Notes under the pieces: model-generated
The model's database searches: none
The model's input: only the letters and a program-made list of their open reading frames with translations
What the model was told of the DNA's origin: nothing
NCBI RefSeq assembly: GCF_001418015.1
Contig: NZ_LIQG01000020.1
Location: forward strand, 186,001 to 250,000
From: Lacinutrix mariniflava
GTDB taxonomy: Bacteria; Bacteroidota; Bacteroidia; Flavobacteriales; Flavobacteriaceae
Reading direction: 5' to 3'
DNA: 64,000 bases
Shown here: positions 33,027-42,704 of the stretch, piece by piece
How the letters are laid out: each line of letters starts with the position of its first letter
How positions within the stretch are numbered: the first letter of the stretch is position 1
Program-made: the position numbers and the translations under genes

Positions 33027-34264
33027 ACCTTTACCTTACCAGTTACAACCCCATTTATTAAACTACTCTTATACTCCTTTAACTTCTCAATTTCTTGCTG
33101 TTTTAAGCTAATGGCGGTTTCTATTTTTTGAGTACCATTTTCGATATACTCAACAATCTTGTTTTGTTCATCAATTGGTGGACGAGAAATCGGATGATTA
33201 TTCAAATCACCTTGCGTCATACTAGGTAATGCAGTTGCAGTACTGTAAAAACTAAAAGGTAATGTTGTTGCTAAATAATATAAAAACTTCACTATGTTTC
33301 CATTTTTGGCATTAGCATAAAACATTGTGTCTACAGCCCAAAACTTACCTTTAAAATAAAGTGGTTTGTCAATTGTACCTTTTCTACCTAATAAAACGAC
33401 TTCTCCATCATACATATAATCAGAAGCATATGCAAATTGACCTCCAGAACCAATAACAGGATAACCTTCATCAGTTTGAATGTGTTTGTAATCTGAACCA
33501 TTATTAATATTTAAACAATGTTTCAACCGCTTCACCTCCCAACCCACAGGTATCTCACCAATCCACTCCATACCAGAATCTTTTAGTGTTACATTTGGGT
33601 TTAAACCTTGTGTTACTGCTTTGTGTATGAGTATTTGTTTGCGTTCTTTAAGCAGTTGTATTTGTTGCTGTTTTATAGCAATAGCTTCGTCTATTTTGGT
33701 CGTTTTATCGTCTAAAAATTGTGCTATTTTGGTTTGTTCTGTTATTGGTGGAAGTGGAAACGGAAATCGTTTAAAATCTTCAAAACTTATATTCTGTCTT
33801 AATCCAGAACCAAGCCCATAAATAACTTTGTTTATATCGATTGTATATAAATAGTAATGATAAAAAGAGTTATCATTTTTCTTATTTACTCTTAAATTGA
33901 TATATGCACTTGTAATTATACCTTCATTTTTAGCTAAACCAGTTCTTAAACTTGTTTTATCATTTTGTAAATCTGTAGGTCTAATTATTATATCTCCAGG
34001 CTCTACTAATTGATATGTTTCAAAAGATTCAGGAACTAATCCTGTTAGTTTTTCTTTGGGTTTTACAATAACATTCCCATAGCTTAACGATAGAACTGTA
34101 TCTTCAATAAAACCTGTGTTTTTCTTTTTACTTTCGGTTAAGATTGTGAAACCTGGTCTTACTTCCCAATGCTCAGGAATTTCACCTAACCATTCCACAC
34201 CAGAGTCTTTATATGATTCGTAACGTTTCATATTCTTCTCTACAGCTGTTTCTTTCATCATCAT
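33020..34264 (-). CDS. hsdS: Type I restriction specificity subunit HsdS
   Basis: A 414-residue specificity protein with two target recognition domains. Each is announced by the DSG(V/M)EW(L/I)GEIP motif (residues about 17-27 and 207-217) and closed by a long helix (QQQIQLLKERKQ near 190, KQQEIEKLKEYK near 395). This two-TRD layout makes the asymmetric bipartite target of a type I system. The most likely start is the Met at about residue 12 (MKRYESYK) or the upstream MMM that overlaps the rhuM stop. Confidence 0.93.
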   Translation of the reverse strand: MMMKETAVEKNMKRYESYKDSGVEWLGEIPEHWEVRPGFTILTESKKKNTGFIEDTVLSLSYGNVIVKPKEKLTGLVPESFETYQLVEPGDIIIRPTDLQNDKTSLRTGLAKNEGIITSAYINLRVNKKNDNSFYHYYLYTIDINKVIYGLGSGLRQNISFEDFKRFPFPLPPITEQTKIAQFLDDKTTKIDEAIAIKQQQIQLLKERKQILIHKAVTQGLNPNVTLKDSGMEWIGEIPVGWEVKRLKHCLNINNGSDYKHIQTDEGYPVIGSGGQFAYASDYMYDGEVVLLGRKGTIDKPLYFKGKFWAVDTMFYANAKNGNIVKFLYYLATTLPFSFYSTATALPSMTQGDLNNHPISRPPIDEQNKIVEYIENGTQKIETAISLKQQEIEKLKEYKSSLINGVVTGKVKVC

Positions 34265-35253
34265 TATTTCTTTTTTAGCTGTTTTTGGGTTTGGTCTAAA
34301 TGAGCAATAAAATCATTTTCTGCTTTAGACAACTCATTTTTAGTTTGTTCTTTATATTCTAAATAAGTATCGTTTGCTTTTTCAAGTGCTTGTTTGTGGC
34401 TAACGGTTCCTGCGTGTGTTAAAATATCGTTTCCTGTTAAACTTAAAAAATCGTCTGCACGTTGCAACCAATCTTTCATAGTCATCGGTTTACGGTTTAG
34501 TGCTTGCAGTTCTGCAACTTCTAAATAGGCAGTTACCATTCGGTTGAGCACATTTAACTCGTCTTCATTTAAATAATTTTTAGCTACACCAACTTCTTGT
34601 TTGGTCGGTTTTTCACCTTTAAAAGTGGTTAAACCTAAAAATGGTTTTGCAGCATCTATTCGGCTATAGACAACTTCGGCTGCGGTTTGCCCATGTGCTG
34701 CCCAATGCATTTTATTTTGTATGATTTTAAAAAATAGTTGAGAGGTATCTGCTTTCGGGTCGTAATCTACACTGGTGGCATAAATGTCTAATACTTTGCG
34801 CCAAAACACTTTTTCTGAAGAGCGTATGTCACGAATACGTGCTAAAAGTTCTTCAAAATAATTACCACCACCTGCTTCTTTTAGCAAGTCGTCGTTCATG
34901 GTAAAACCTTTTACAATGTACTCTCGCAAACGTGCGGTTGCCCATTGTCTAAACTTAGTACCTTGTACACTTTTTACACGATACCCAACTGAGATAATTA
35001 CATCTAGGTTGTAATAATTGGTATCATAATTTTTCCCATCTGCCGCAGTTGTTCGGAAATTCCGAACAGCTGAATCTTGCTCTAATTCAAGGTCTTCAAA
35101 TACATTTTTAATATGTTCGCTAATGGTAGATTTTGCTTTCCCGAACAAGGTTGCCATTTGTGCTTGGGTTAGCCAAACGGTTTCGTTTTCTAATCGCGTT
35201 TGTATTTTGGTTTCGCCGTCTTCGGTTTGGTATATAATTAGTTCTGAAGCCAT
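34264..35253 (-). CDS. rhuM: RhuM-family protein within the type I locus
   Basis: A 329-residue RhuM (Fic/DOC-adjacent KilA-like, "virulence RhuM") protein. The N-terminus has an HTH-like TWLTQAQMATLFG pattern (VWLTQAQMATLFGKAKSTIS, residues 27-46) and continues with the typical NYDTNYYNLDVIISVGYRV. RhuM genes are often found between hsdM and hsdS. The stop overlaps the hsdS start (TAATG) and the gene starts three bases after hsdM. It probably acts as a regulator or accessory factor; the biochemical function of RhuM is not known to me. Confidence 0.88.
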   Translation of the reverse strand: MASELIIYQTEDGETKIQTRLENETVWLTQAQMATLFGKAKSTISEHIKNVFEDLELEQDSAVRNFRTTAADGKNYDTNYYNLDVIISVGYRVKSVQGTKFRQWATARLREYIVKGFTMNDDLLKEAGGGNYFEELLARIRDIRSSEKVFWRKVLDIYATSVDYDPKADTSQLFFKIIQNKMHWAAHGQTAAEVVYSRIDAAKPFLGLTTFKGEKPTKQEVGVAKNYLNEDELNVLNRMVTAYLEVAELQALNRKPMTMKDWLQRADDFLSLTGNDILTHAGTVSHKQALEKANDTYLEYKEQTKNELSKAENDFIAHLDQTQKQLKKK

Positions 35254-35255
35254 TG

Positions 35256-37667
35256 TTACACCAAGTTTAAAATTTCGGCAATTAAACCATCACTTTTGCT
35301 TTCTAAATCTAAAATATCTTTAGTAACATCTTCTATACTACGTAAAGGTGTGTGCTTGTAAAAGTATTTGTTAAAACTAATTTCGTAACCAATTTTTGTA
35401 GCGTCTAGGTTTATCCAAGCTTCGTTAACGTGTGGTTTTACTTCGCGTAAAAAGTATGCGTGTATGTTGTCTTTAAGTGGGACGTTTTCAGTATCTCTTA
35501 GGTCGCTTTCGGTTTCGTAGGTTATGTATTCTCCTTTTTTAAGAGACTTTAAAGATTCTTCTTCTTTAGCACTTCGACTGCGCTCAGTGTGACATTTTAG
35601 GTAACCATTTGAATAGTACCCAAAGTCTGGTAAGTCTTTTGCTTCGCAATCTAAATGCGCTAAAAGTTTGGTTAATTTATCGCCAGATAATTTTTCTACT
35701 TTTTTAATTACTTTATCGGCTTCAGCATCATACCAACTTACGGCATTTAAAATGGCTTTCTTATCACTTGCAGAAATATCTAGTTTTTGTGCTTTTACTT
35801 CGGCGTCTACTTCTTGTTTAAAGTCGTTAAAATTGGTGTACAATTTATCGCCAAAGACATTTTGTAGGGCTTTTGCATTGGTTACTAAACGCAAATGCTT
35901 TTTCCAAGTATCTTGTTTGCAAAGTTTGGTTTTGTTAGCAGACGATAGATTTAACTCTTCTTTTTCTGCCCAATCTAATAACTCCTTTTCGTATTGTTTT
36001 ATGTTGGTGTACACACTATCTCCAAAGGTATCATAGGCGTATTGCATGGCTTCGTTTAAAGACTTATCGTAACGTAAGGTTTCTATACGTTCTGTAGTAA
36101 ACTGTGCTTTTAAACGTTTTGGTCTTTCTATAGTCGCTTTATAATAGCCAAAGTCTGTATTATCAAACACTTGTGCTGCAATACCTTGTTCTGCTTCGCG
36201 TTCTGCAACGCTCATGTCTGTGTACGTTTTTACAATCTCTGTAATGTGCTCTGGTGAGAACTCGCAGTTTTTGTTTCCTAAATTTTTACGTAATTTTTGG
36301 TATAGTTGTCCTGCATCAATTAATTGTACTTTTCCTTTTCGGTTGGCGGTTTTGTTGTTGCTTAAAATCCAGATATACGTGGTAATTCCTGTATTATAAA
36401 ATAAGTTATTTGGTAATTGCACAATGGCTTCTAACCAATCGTTTTCTATAATATGACGTCGTATATTGCTTTCGCCTCCTCCAGCATCTCCTGTAAAAAG
36501 GCTACTACCATTATGTACAGATGCAATACGTGTACCAGTGCTACTTTGGTTTAAGGGTTTCATTTTATTTACCATTTCCATAAGAAATAGTAATTGCCCA
36601 TCTGAAGAACGCGGAATGGCATCTACATCTTCTAAAACATTAAAATAGTTAGTGTTTTGAATTTTAAAACGTGGGTCGATAACGTCTTTTCCATCCTTGA
36701 TATATTTTTGTTCGCTGCTCCAAGATTTACCATACGGCGGATTGGATAGCATAAAATCAAACGATTTACCTGCAAACTCGTCTGTAGATAAGGTAGAACC
36801 TACTCTGATGTTTTCAGGATTGTTTCCTTTAATCATCATATCCGACTTACAAATGGCGTAGGTCTCGTCGTTTATTTCTTTTCCGAAAAGGTAGACGTCT
36901 CCTGTTGCTTTAATTTCGCCTGCTTCATCTTTAATAAAGTTTTGACCTTCGGTTAGCATTCCTCCAGAACCACAAGCAGGATCGTAAATGGTCATTACTG
37001 GTGGTAAGTTGTCTTTTATGGGATCGAAGATAATGTGTGTCATTAAATCAATCACCTCACGAGGTGTAAAATGCTCTCCAGCTTCTTCGTTATTTTCTTC
37101 GTTGAATTTTCGAATTAATTCTTCAAACACATAACCCATTCCTAAATTAGACAAGGCTGGTAATTTTCTACCGTCTGGATCTAGTTTTTCAAAAGGTGTT
37201 AGGTTGATGTTTGAGGATGTGAATTTTTCTAATACATCTAACAACACATCTTTACTCGCCATGTGTGCTACTTGATTACGTAATTTAAACTTGCCAATAA
37301 TTTCCTTCACATTAGGACTGAAACCATTTAGGTAGTCTTCAAAATTACCTTGTAGTATTTGTGTGCTGTTAGTAGCGGTATCTTTTATTTTTTGAAGCGT
37401 CCATTTACTAGTATTATAAAACACGTAGCCTGAAGCTTCACGCAATCCTGTTTCGTCCCACTCTGTAAACTTGGCTTCGTCACGTTGAAAGGCTAATTCT
37501 TCTAAAACGGCATCCTTTGTTGGTTCTAAAAGGGCGTCTAAACGACGTAAAACAATCATTGGTAAAATGACGTCTCTATATTTACCACGCACGTAAACGT
37601 CTCTAAGGCAATCGTCTGCAATAGACCAAATAAAGGATACTAATTTGTTATGTGATGATTTATTCAT
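35256..37667 (-). CDS. hsdM: Type I restriction DNA methyltransferase HsdM
   Basis: An 803-residue m6A methyltransferase subunit. HsdM N-terminal helical domain (residues 8-150), AdoMet motif I DPACGSGGML (about 227-236) and catalytic NPPYG (about 307-311). A longer than usual C-terminus follows (from 500 on), rich in helices. At about residues 691-707 the sequence CHTERSRSAKEEESL is the translation of a dispersed flavobacterial repeat inserted in frame. First gene of the operon hsdM-rhuM-hsdS-membrane protein-NTPase-DUF262-hsdR. It methylates the host target and is needed with HsdR and HsdS for cleavage. Confidence 0.93.
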   Translation of the reverse strand: MNKSSHNKLVSFIWSIADDCLRDVYVRGKYRDVILPMIVLRRLDALLEPTKDAVLEELAFQRDEAKFTEWDETGLREASGYVFYNTSKWTLQKIKDTATNSTQILQGNFEDYLNGFSPNVKEIIGKFKLRNQVAHMASKDVLLDVLEKFTSSNINLTPFEKLDPDGRKLPALSNLGMGYVFEELIRKFNEENNEEAGEHFTPREVIDLMTHIIFDPIKDNLPPVMTIYDPACGSGGMLTEGQNFIKDEAGEIKATGDVYLFGKEINDETYAICKSDMMIKGNNPENIRVGSTLSTDEFAGKSFDFMLSNPPYGKSWSSEQKYIKDGKDVIDPRFKIQNTNYFNVLEDVDAIPRSSDGQLLFLMEMVNKMKPLNQSSTGTRIASVHNGSSLFTGDAGGGESNIRRHIIENDWLEAIVQLPNNLFYNTGITTYIWILSNNKTANRKGKVQLIDAGQLYQKLRKNLGNKNCEFSPEHITEIVKTYTDMSVAEREAEQGIAAQVFDNTDFGYYKATIERPKRLKAQFTTERIETLRYDKSLNEAMQYAYDTFGDSVYTNIKQYEKELLDWAEKEELNLSSANKTKLCKQDTWKKHLRLVTNAKALQNVFGDKLYTNFNDFKQEVDAEVKAQKLDISASDKKAILNAVSWYDAEADKVIKKVEKLSGDKLTKLLAHLDCEAKDLPDFGYYSNGYLKCHTERSRSAKEEESLKSLKKGEYITYETESDLRDTENVPLKDNIHAYFLREVKPHVNEAWINLDATKIGYEISFNKYFYKHTPLRSIEDVTKDILDLESKSDGLIAEILNLV
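35550..35596. repeat. Dispersed flavobacterial repeat inside hsdM
   Basis: AGCACTTCGACTGCGCTCAG followed by TGTGACA on the plus strand is a sequence commonly seen between genes in Flavobacteriia. Here it lies inside the C-terminal part of hsdM and is read in frame as HTERSRSAKEE. GC content is higher than the surroundings. Confidence 0.75.
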
Positions 37668-38052
37668 TTAAAAATAAATGTGTTTTTTGGTTTGTTCGTT
37701 TAATACTAAGCAATCAATGTTTAAAGGGAGAGTTTAAATATAAAGCCTTTTTAAAAATTGACCTTACGGGAAACCTCAAAATATGATTATTTTTTTTTAA
37801 AATACAGTTATTATAATTTCATAATAGAAATAAACAGATGATTTACAAGTGTTTAATTACAAAACAAAAGTGCAGAATAAAATATTTCTTTTTAAAAACA
37901 CTTAAAACGATTAATTAAGCTTCAAAAAGAAACGAGGTACAAAAAACTCCTAATTTGTACCATAAAACTAATTTTGAAGAGAAACACGCACATAAAAAAA
38001 CCCTTATTTAATAAGGGTTTAGAGTATTTTAAATTTAATTTAGTTAGTAAAA
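37668..38052. other. Intergenic region upstream of hsdM, downstream of mnmE
   Basis: No gene seen. It should hold the hsdM promoter on the minus strand near 37700-37800 and it ends with the mnmE terminator. It is the border between the defence region and conserved housekeeping genes. Confidence 0.6.
37998..38020 (-). terminator. Terminator downstream of mnmE
   Basis: AAACCCTTAT and ATAAGGGTTT pair, followed on the minus strand by a T-run. Confidence 0.87.
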
Positions 38053-39447
38053 TTACTTCCCGATGCAAAAATTCGCAAAAATATTACCCAACAAATCGTC
38101 ACTTGTTATCGTTCCAGTAATTTCTCCAAAATGATACAACGCCTGCCTTACATCTATGGCTAATAAATCTCCCGAAATACCAGTTTCTAATCCAGATTTT
38201 ACGCTATTAATTTCTTGAAATGCTTTTAAAAGTGAATCGTAATGACGTGTATTTGTTACTATGGTTTCGTTATTTCTAAGTGCTCCTGTATTAACAAAAC
38301 CTATTAGTTTTTCTTTAAGTTCTTCTACTCCAACACCTGTTTTTGCAGATAATAAATGAAGTTCTTCAAACTGAGATTTTAATGTACTTAATTCAGCTTC
38401 ATTTAAAGTATCTACTTTGTTAGAGATTATTATTAAAGGCTTTAATGGAAAACGGTTTTTTATCTTCTCTATTTCTACTTTTAATCTTTTACTTTCAGTT
38501 TTAAATTCTTCAGCAGAAAACAATAAAACAACCACTTGCGCTTGCTCCATTTTTTCGAAAGTCTTTTTTATCCCAATACTTTCTATAACGTCTTTTGTTT
38601 CTCTAATTCCTGCAGTATCAATAAACCTAAAACCTATTCCTTCAATAACTAATTCGTCTTCAATAGTATCTCTAGTAGTACCTGCTATATCACTAACAAT
38701 AGCGCGTTCTTCATTTAAAAGGGCGTTTAAAAGTGTCGATTTACCCACATTAGGCTCACCAACAATAGCAACAGGAATTCCGTTTTTAATGACGTTTCCA
38801 ACAGCAAAACTGTCTATTAAACGCTTTAAAACAAACTCTATACGTACTATTAATTCTTTAAATTGGGTTCTATCGGCAAATTCTACATCTTCTTCAGCAA
38901 AATCTAATTCTAATTCAATTAAAGAAGCAAAATTCATTAATTCTTCGCGCAATTTTGCGATTTCACTAGAAAAACCACCACGCATTTGTTGCATCGCTAT
39001 TTGGTGAGAGGCTTCGTTATCACTGGCAATTAGATCTGCCACAGCTTCTGCCTGACTTAAATCTAATTTTGCATTTAAAAAAGCTCTTAAAGTAAACTCT
39101 CCTGCATTTGCCATTCGGCAACCATTCCTAAGAAATAACTGAATAATTTCTTGCTGAATATATATAGAACCATGACAAGAAATTTCGACTACATTTTCTC
39201 CTGTGTACGAGTTTGGGTTCTTAAAAACGGAAACCAAAACCTCGTCAATAGTACGTTTCCCATCCATTATATGTCCTAAATGGATGGTATGTGTTTTTTG
39301 GGTAAGAAGTGATTTATTCTTTTTAACAGACTGAAAATTAGCATCTGCAATAGTAATGGCTTCTTCTCCAGATAATCTTATTATTGCTACTGCTCCAGCA
39401 CCAGAGGCTGTTGCTAGTGCAACTATGGTATCGTTATTATAATTCAT
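38053..39447 (-). CDS. mnmE: tRNA modification GTPase MnmE
   Basis: A 464-residue protein of the usual MnmE length. Residues 1-120 are the formyl-THF-binding N-domain, an all-helical middle domain follows, and the inserted G domain starts about 220 with G1 GEPNVGKS (about 230) and a G2/G3 of GTTRDTIED and DTAGIRET. It ends in the catalytic FCIGK. With MnmG it adds the carboxymethylaminomethyl group to U34 of certain tRNAs. It precedes a rhomboid gene by a few bases on the same strand. Confidence 0.96.
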   Translation of the reverse strand: MNYNNDTIVALATASGAGAVAIIRLSGEEAITIADANFQSVKKNKSLLTQKTHTIHLGHIMDGKRTIDEVLVSVFKNPNSYTGENVVEISCHGSIYIQQEIIQLFLRNGCRMANAGEFTLRAFLNAKLDLSQAEAVADLIASDNEASHQIAMQQMRGGFSSEIAKLREELMNFASLIELELDFAEEDVEFADRTQFKELIVRIEFVLKRLIDSFAVGNVIKNGIPVAIVGEPNVGKSTLLNALLNEERAIVSDIAGTTRDTIEDELVIEGIGFRFIDTAGIRETKDVIESIGIKKTFEKMEQAQVVVLLFSAEEFKTESKRLKVEIEKIKNRFPLKPLIIISNKVDTLNEAELSTLKSQFEELHLLSAKTGVGVEELKEKLIGFVNTGALRNNETIVTNTRHYDSLLKAFQEINSVKSGLETGISGDLLAIDVRQALYHFGEITGTITSDDLLGNIFANFCIGK

Positions 39448-39451
39448 AAGA

Positions 39452-40090
39452 CTATATTTTACCTAATTTTTTCATAACAAATAACAAAACAATAGGTAAT
39501 GCTAATACAAGTACCATTGTTAAATCTGTTTGGATTAAACTTGGAGCACATATTAAAGTAATTACATAACCTCCTACAGCTCCTCCAAAATGTGCATCAT
39601 GACCAATGTTATCTGTTTTGTTTTTCATTCCATAAATTGAATACAACAAATACCCAATACCAAATAGCCATCCAGGAATAATACCATAAATTTTCAAGTA
39701 ATAAGGTTCTAAAAGTATTGCTGAATAAATAATACCCATAACTGCTCCACTTGCTCCAACGGCACTATAGTGGTAGTTGTTTTTATTAAACGCTAAAGAC
39801 AATAAGCTACCAGCAACTAAACTCGCTAAATAGATAATAACAAATTGAACTTCTCCTAATTTGGCAATAACGATGTAAGCAAAAAAGTAAAGTGTAACCA
39901 TATTAAACAATAAATGCTGCGGATTTACATGTAAAAACCCAGAAGTCAACATCCTTATTTTCTCTCCTCTTTTTATTGCTCCAACATTAAATTTATATTT
40001 TTCAAAAAAACTAAAATCCTTAAATCCTTTAATAGAAAATAACACATTAACTACTATTAATACAATTGTTACAACATTTAAATTACCCAT
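39452..40090 (-). CDS. Rhomboid-family intramembrane serine protease
   Basis: A 212-residue membrane protein with about six transmembrane helices. The catalytic Ser is in VGASGAVMG (about residue 110) and the His in GHDAHFGGAVGG (about 172), the GxSG/H dyad of rhomboids. HVNPQHLLFNM is the conserved first-loop segment. Probably membrane protein quality control or processing. It is four bases upstream of mnmE and divergent from the acyltransferase gene. Confidence 0.9.
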   Translation of the reverse strand: MGNLNVVTIVLIVVNVLFSIKGFKDFSFFEKYKFNVGAIKRGEKIRMLTSGFLHVNPQHLLFNMVTLYFFAYIVIAKLGEVQFVIIYLASLVAGSLLSLAFNKNNYHYSAVGASGAVMGIIYSAILLEPYYLKIYGIIPGWLFGIGYLLYSIYGMKNKTDNIGHDAHFGGAVGGYVITLICAPSLIQTDLTMVLVLALPIVLLFVMKKLGKI

Positions 40091-40118
40091 TGAGCATTCT
40101 ATTTTTTTAAATATAGCA

Positions 40119-40126
40119 TATATTTG
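40119..40126 (+). promoter_or_regulatory. TAnnTTTG -7 box before the acyltransferase gene
   Basis: TATATTTG matches the Bacteroidota sigma-factor -7 consensus, about 25 bases upstream of the ATG at 40151. No strong -33 TTTG is visible. Confidence 0.55.
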
Positions 40127-40150
40127 CTGCTACAAATTTAAAACTAATTC

Positions 40151-41041
40151 ATGCAATTATTAGCCTACATTTTAATTTATCCATTTTTATGGTTAGTATC
40201 TATACTTCCGTTTAGATTATTGTATGCCTTTTCAGATTTTCTTTACCTTTTTATCTATCGTGTTTTCGGGTACCGTAAGCAGGTTGTTCAAGAAAACTTA
40301 ACATTAGTTTTTCCTGATAAGTCTTCGGAAGAAATAAATACCATCACTAAAAAGTTCTATCACCATTTATGTGATATGGTCGTTGAGGCTATAAAATCTA
40401 TGTCGATTTCTGAAGCTCAAATGAAAAAACGTTATGCGTTTACTAATATTGAAGTGCTTCAAAAATTAGAAAAAGAAAAACGAGACGTTATTATAATGTG
40501 TGGTCACTATGCGAGTTGGGAGTGGATTTTCATCCTTCAAACTTACGTAAGCCATAAAGGATTCGCAGTTTACAAAAGATTGAATAATAAATATTTTGAT
40601 GGTTTAGTAAAGCGTATTCGTGCACGTTACAACAGCCATTTAATTACTACAAAAGAAACTGTACAAACACTAAAAGATGTAAAAGCAAGTGGCGAATTAA
40701 GCATCACTGGTTTTGTTGCCGACCAATCTCCAAAAGTAGATAAAGCACACCATTGGAACGATTTTATGGGTATTAAAGTTCCTTTTTACACTGGTGCCGA
40801 AATGCTAGCCAAAGACCTAGATATGGCTGTTGTATTTTTTGATGTTAGAAAAGTAAAACGTGGGTATTACGAAACGACTTTTAAAACTATTGCAGAACAC
40901 CCAAAAGAGTTTAGTAATTACGAAATTACAGATGTTTTTAAGGCGTTTGTTGAAGCACAAATAAAAGAGCAACCAGAATATTATTTATGGACACACAAGC
41001 GTTGGAAACATCGTGATAAAGTGCCTGCTAAATTTCTTTAA
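40151..41041 (+). CDS. LpxL/HtrB-type lipid A acyltransferase
   Basis: A 296-residue protein of the lysophospholipid/lipid A acyltransferase family. An N-terminal membrane anchor (residues 1-30) is followed by the catalytic HxxxxE-like motif in CGHYASWEW (His at about 118) and further family segments (VADQSPK, GAEMLAKDLDMAVVFF, KAFVEAQIKEQPEYYLWTHKRW). It transfers a secondary acyl chain to lipid A or to an aminolipid. One gene with its own promoter and terminator. Confidence 0.9.
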   Translation: MQLLAYILIYPFLWLVSILPFRLLYAFSDFLYLFIYRVFGYRKQVVQENLTLVFPDKSSEEINTITKKFYHHLCDMVVEAIKSMSISEAQMKKRYAFTNIEVLQKLEKEKRDVIIMCGHYASWEWIFILQTYVSHKGFAVYKRLNNKYFDGLVKRIRARYNSHLITTKETVQTLKDVKASGELSITGFVADQSPKVDKAHHWNDFMGIKVPFYTGAEMLAKDLDMAVVFFDVRKVKRGYYETTFKTIAEHPKEFSNYEITDVFKAFVEAQIKEQPEYYLWTHKRWKHRDKVPAKFL

Positions 41042-41069
41042 AGACATTAAGTCTTAAAATAAAAAAAAA

Positions 41070-41098
41070 TCCAAATAGAAAACTATTTGGACTTTTTT
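41070..41098. terminator. Bidirectional terminator between the acyltransferase and aminotransferase genes
   Basis: TCCAAATAG, loop AAAA, CTATTTGGA flanked by A- and T-runs. Confidence 0.88.
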
Positions 41099-41151
41099 TT
41101 ATGCTTTAAAATTTACTATTTACTTGAACCTTTTTTATGCCTAAAAATGCA

Positions 41152-42657
41152 TTACATATCGAACCAGCTGTCTACTCTCAATTCTTGAGTAGGCACATAC
41201 GTTTTATGTATAAACTCGTTATTCGCCTTATTATACTCGTAATCTTTAGCCCATTCTTTATGGTTCTTGGCTAAAGCAATTAAACTTTCGCACACGTAAT
41301 CTATTTCATCGCAAGTTGTTGTAGGATGTATAGACATACGTATCCAACCTGGTTTACGCATTAAGTCTCCTAAAGTGATTTCGTTTATTAAATCGTGAGA
41401 CTGCTCTTGATCTACATGTAACAAATAATGACCGTAAGTACCTGCACAACTGCAACCACCACGTGTTTGTATTCCAAAACGATCATTTAAAATTTTAACT
41501 CCTAAATTAAAATGTAGTGCCTCAATATAAAAAGAGACCACACCCAAACGATCTTTATGGTCACTAGCTAATATTTTAAGATTATCAACGCCGTCTAAAT
41601 TAGAAAACACTTGGTGTAATAATTCGTGTTCACGGTCGAGCATATTTTTTACGCCCATTTTTTCTTTCAACTTAATAGACAAAGCTGTTTTAATAGTTTG
41701 CAGAAAACCTGGCGTCCCACCATCTTCTCTATCTTCTATACTTTCAATATACTTGTGTTCTCCCCAAGGATTGGTCCATGAAACGGTGCCTCCGCCTGGA
41801 CAATCGGGAACCATATTTTTATATAATTTCTTATTAAAAACCAATACTCCAGAAGTTCCTGGTCCGCCCAAGAATTTATGAGGCGAAAAGAAAATAGCAT
41901 CAAGAGCTTCATCTTCATTTTCTGGGTGCATATCTATATCTACATAAGGAGCAGAACATGCAAAATCGACAAAACAAACACCTCCATGCTTGTGCATTAG
42001 CTTTGCTATTTTGTGGTGTGGTGTTTGGATACCTGTAACATTACTACCTCCTATAACCGAAGCTATTTTTAGTGTACAGTCTTTATATTTTTCTAATAGT
42101 ATTTCTAAGTTTTCAAGACTAAATAATCCATCGTCTCCAGCAGGAATCACTTCCACTTTTGCCATAGTTTCTAACCAAGAGGTATGGTTAGAATGGTGCT
42201 CCATATGTGTTACAAAAACTACAGGACGAATTTCGTCTGGTATTTTAGCATATTTAGCAATATTCTCTGGTACTTTTAAACCTAAAATACGTTGAAATTT
42301 ATTGACCACACTTGTCATTCCATTTCCTGAAACAATTAAAACATCGTCTGCATTAGTATTAACGTGACCTTTAATTATGTTTCTGGCTTTATGGTATGCA
42401 TTCGTCATTGCAGTACCAGAAACCGTAGTTTCTGTATGTGTGTTTGCTACAAAAGGTCCAAATTGATTGACTATCTTATCTTCAATTGGTCTGTATAATC
42501 GACCAGAGGCAGTCCAATCTGTATAAATAATTTTTTGTCTTCCGTAAGGCGATTCGAATTCTTGATCTACTCCAACAATATGCTTTCTAAATTGAGAAAA
42601 ATAGTGTTCTAATTCAGATTGTCTTTCTCTTGGTTCTTTTGTAGTTATCATAGCCAT
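41152..42657 (-). CDS. Class-V aminotransferase/cysteine-desulfurase-like PLP enzyme
   Basis: A 501-residue PLP enzyme. The Schiff-base Lys is in FFSPHKFLGGPG (about residue 260), EHHSNHTSW gives the ring-stacking His, SVIGGSNVTG is the cofactor loop, and RGGCSCAGTYG near the end resembles the mobile Cys loop of cysteine desulfurases. Longer than SufS or IscS (about 400), so it may be a different lyase/aminotransferase. Substrate not known. It starts some 60 bases after the neighbouring hypothetical gene on the same strand. Confidence 0.85.
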   Translation of the reverse strand: MAMITTKEPRERQSELEHYFSQFRKHIVGVDQEFESPYGRQKIIYTDWTASGRLYRPIEDKIVNQFGPFVANTHTETTVSGTAMTNAYHKARNIIKGHVNTNADDVLIVSGNGMTSVVNKFQRILGLKVPENIAKYAKIPDEIRPVVFVTHMEHHSNHTSWLETMAKVEVIPAGDDGLFSLENLEILLEKYKDCTLKIASVIGGSNVTGIQTPHHKIAKLMHKHGGVCFVDFACSAPYVDIDMHPENEDEALDAIFFSPHKFLGGPGTSGVLVFNKKLYKNMVPDCPGGGTVSWTNPWGEHKYIESIEDREDGGTPGFLQTIKTALSIKLKEKMGVKNMLDREHELLHQVFSNLDGVDNLKILASDHKDRLGVVSFYIEALHFNLGVKILNDRFGIQTRGGCSCAGTYGHYLLHVDQEQSHDLINEITLGDLMRKPGWIRMSIHPTTTCDEIDYVCESLIALAKNHKEWAKDYEYNKANNEFIHKTYVPTQELRVDSWFDM

Positions 42658-42704
42658 TTAATTTTGTGCAACTTAATAATAGTTAAAGGTTTTAGTCATA
42701 ACCT

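Noticed and set aside
33020-34264. Inverted or shuffling hsdS partial copies as in phase-variable type I systems
   Set aside because: Only one hsdS with two TRDs is present and no recombinase or inverted hsdS fragment was found in the window.
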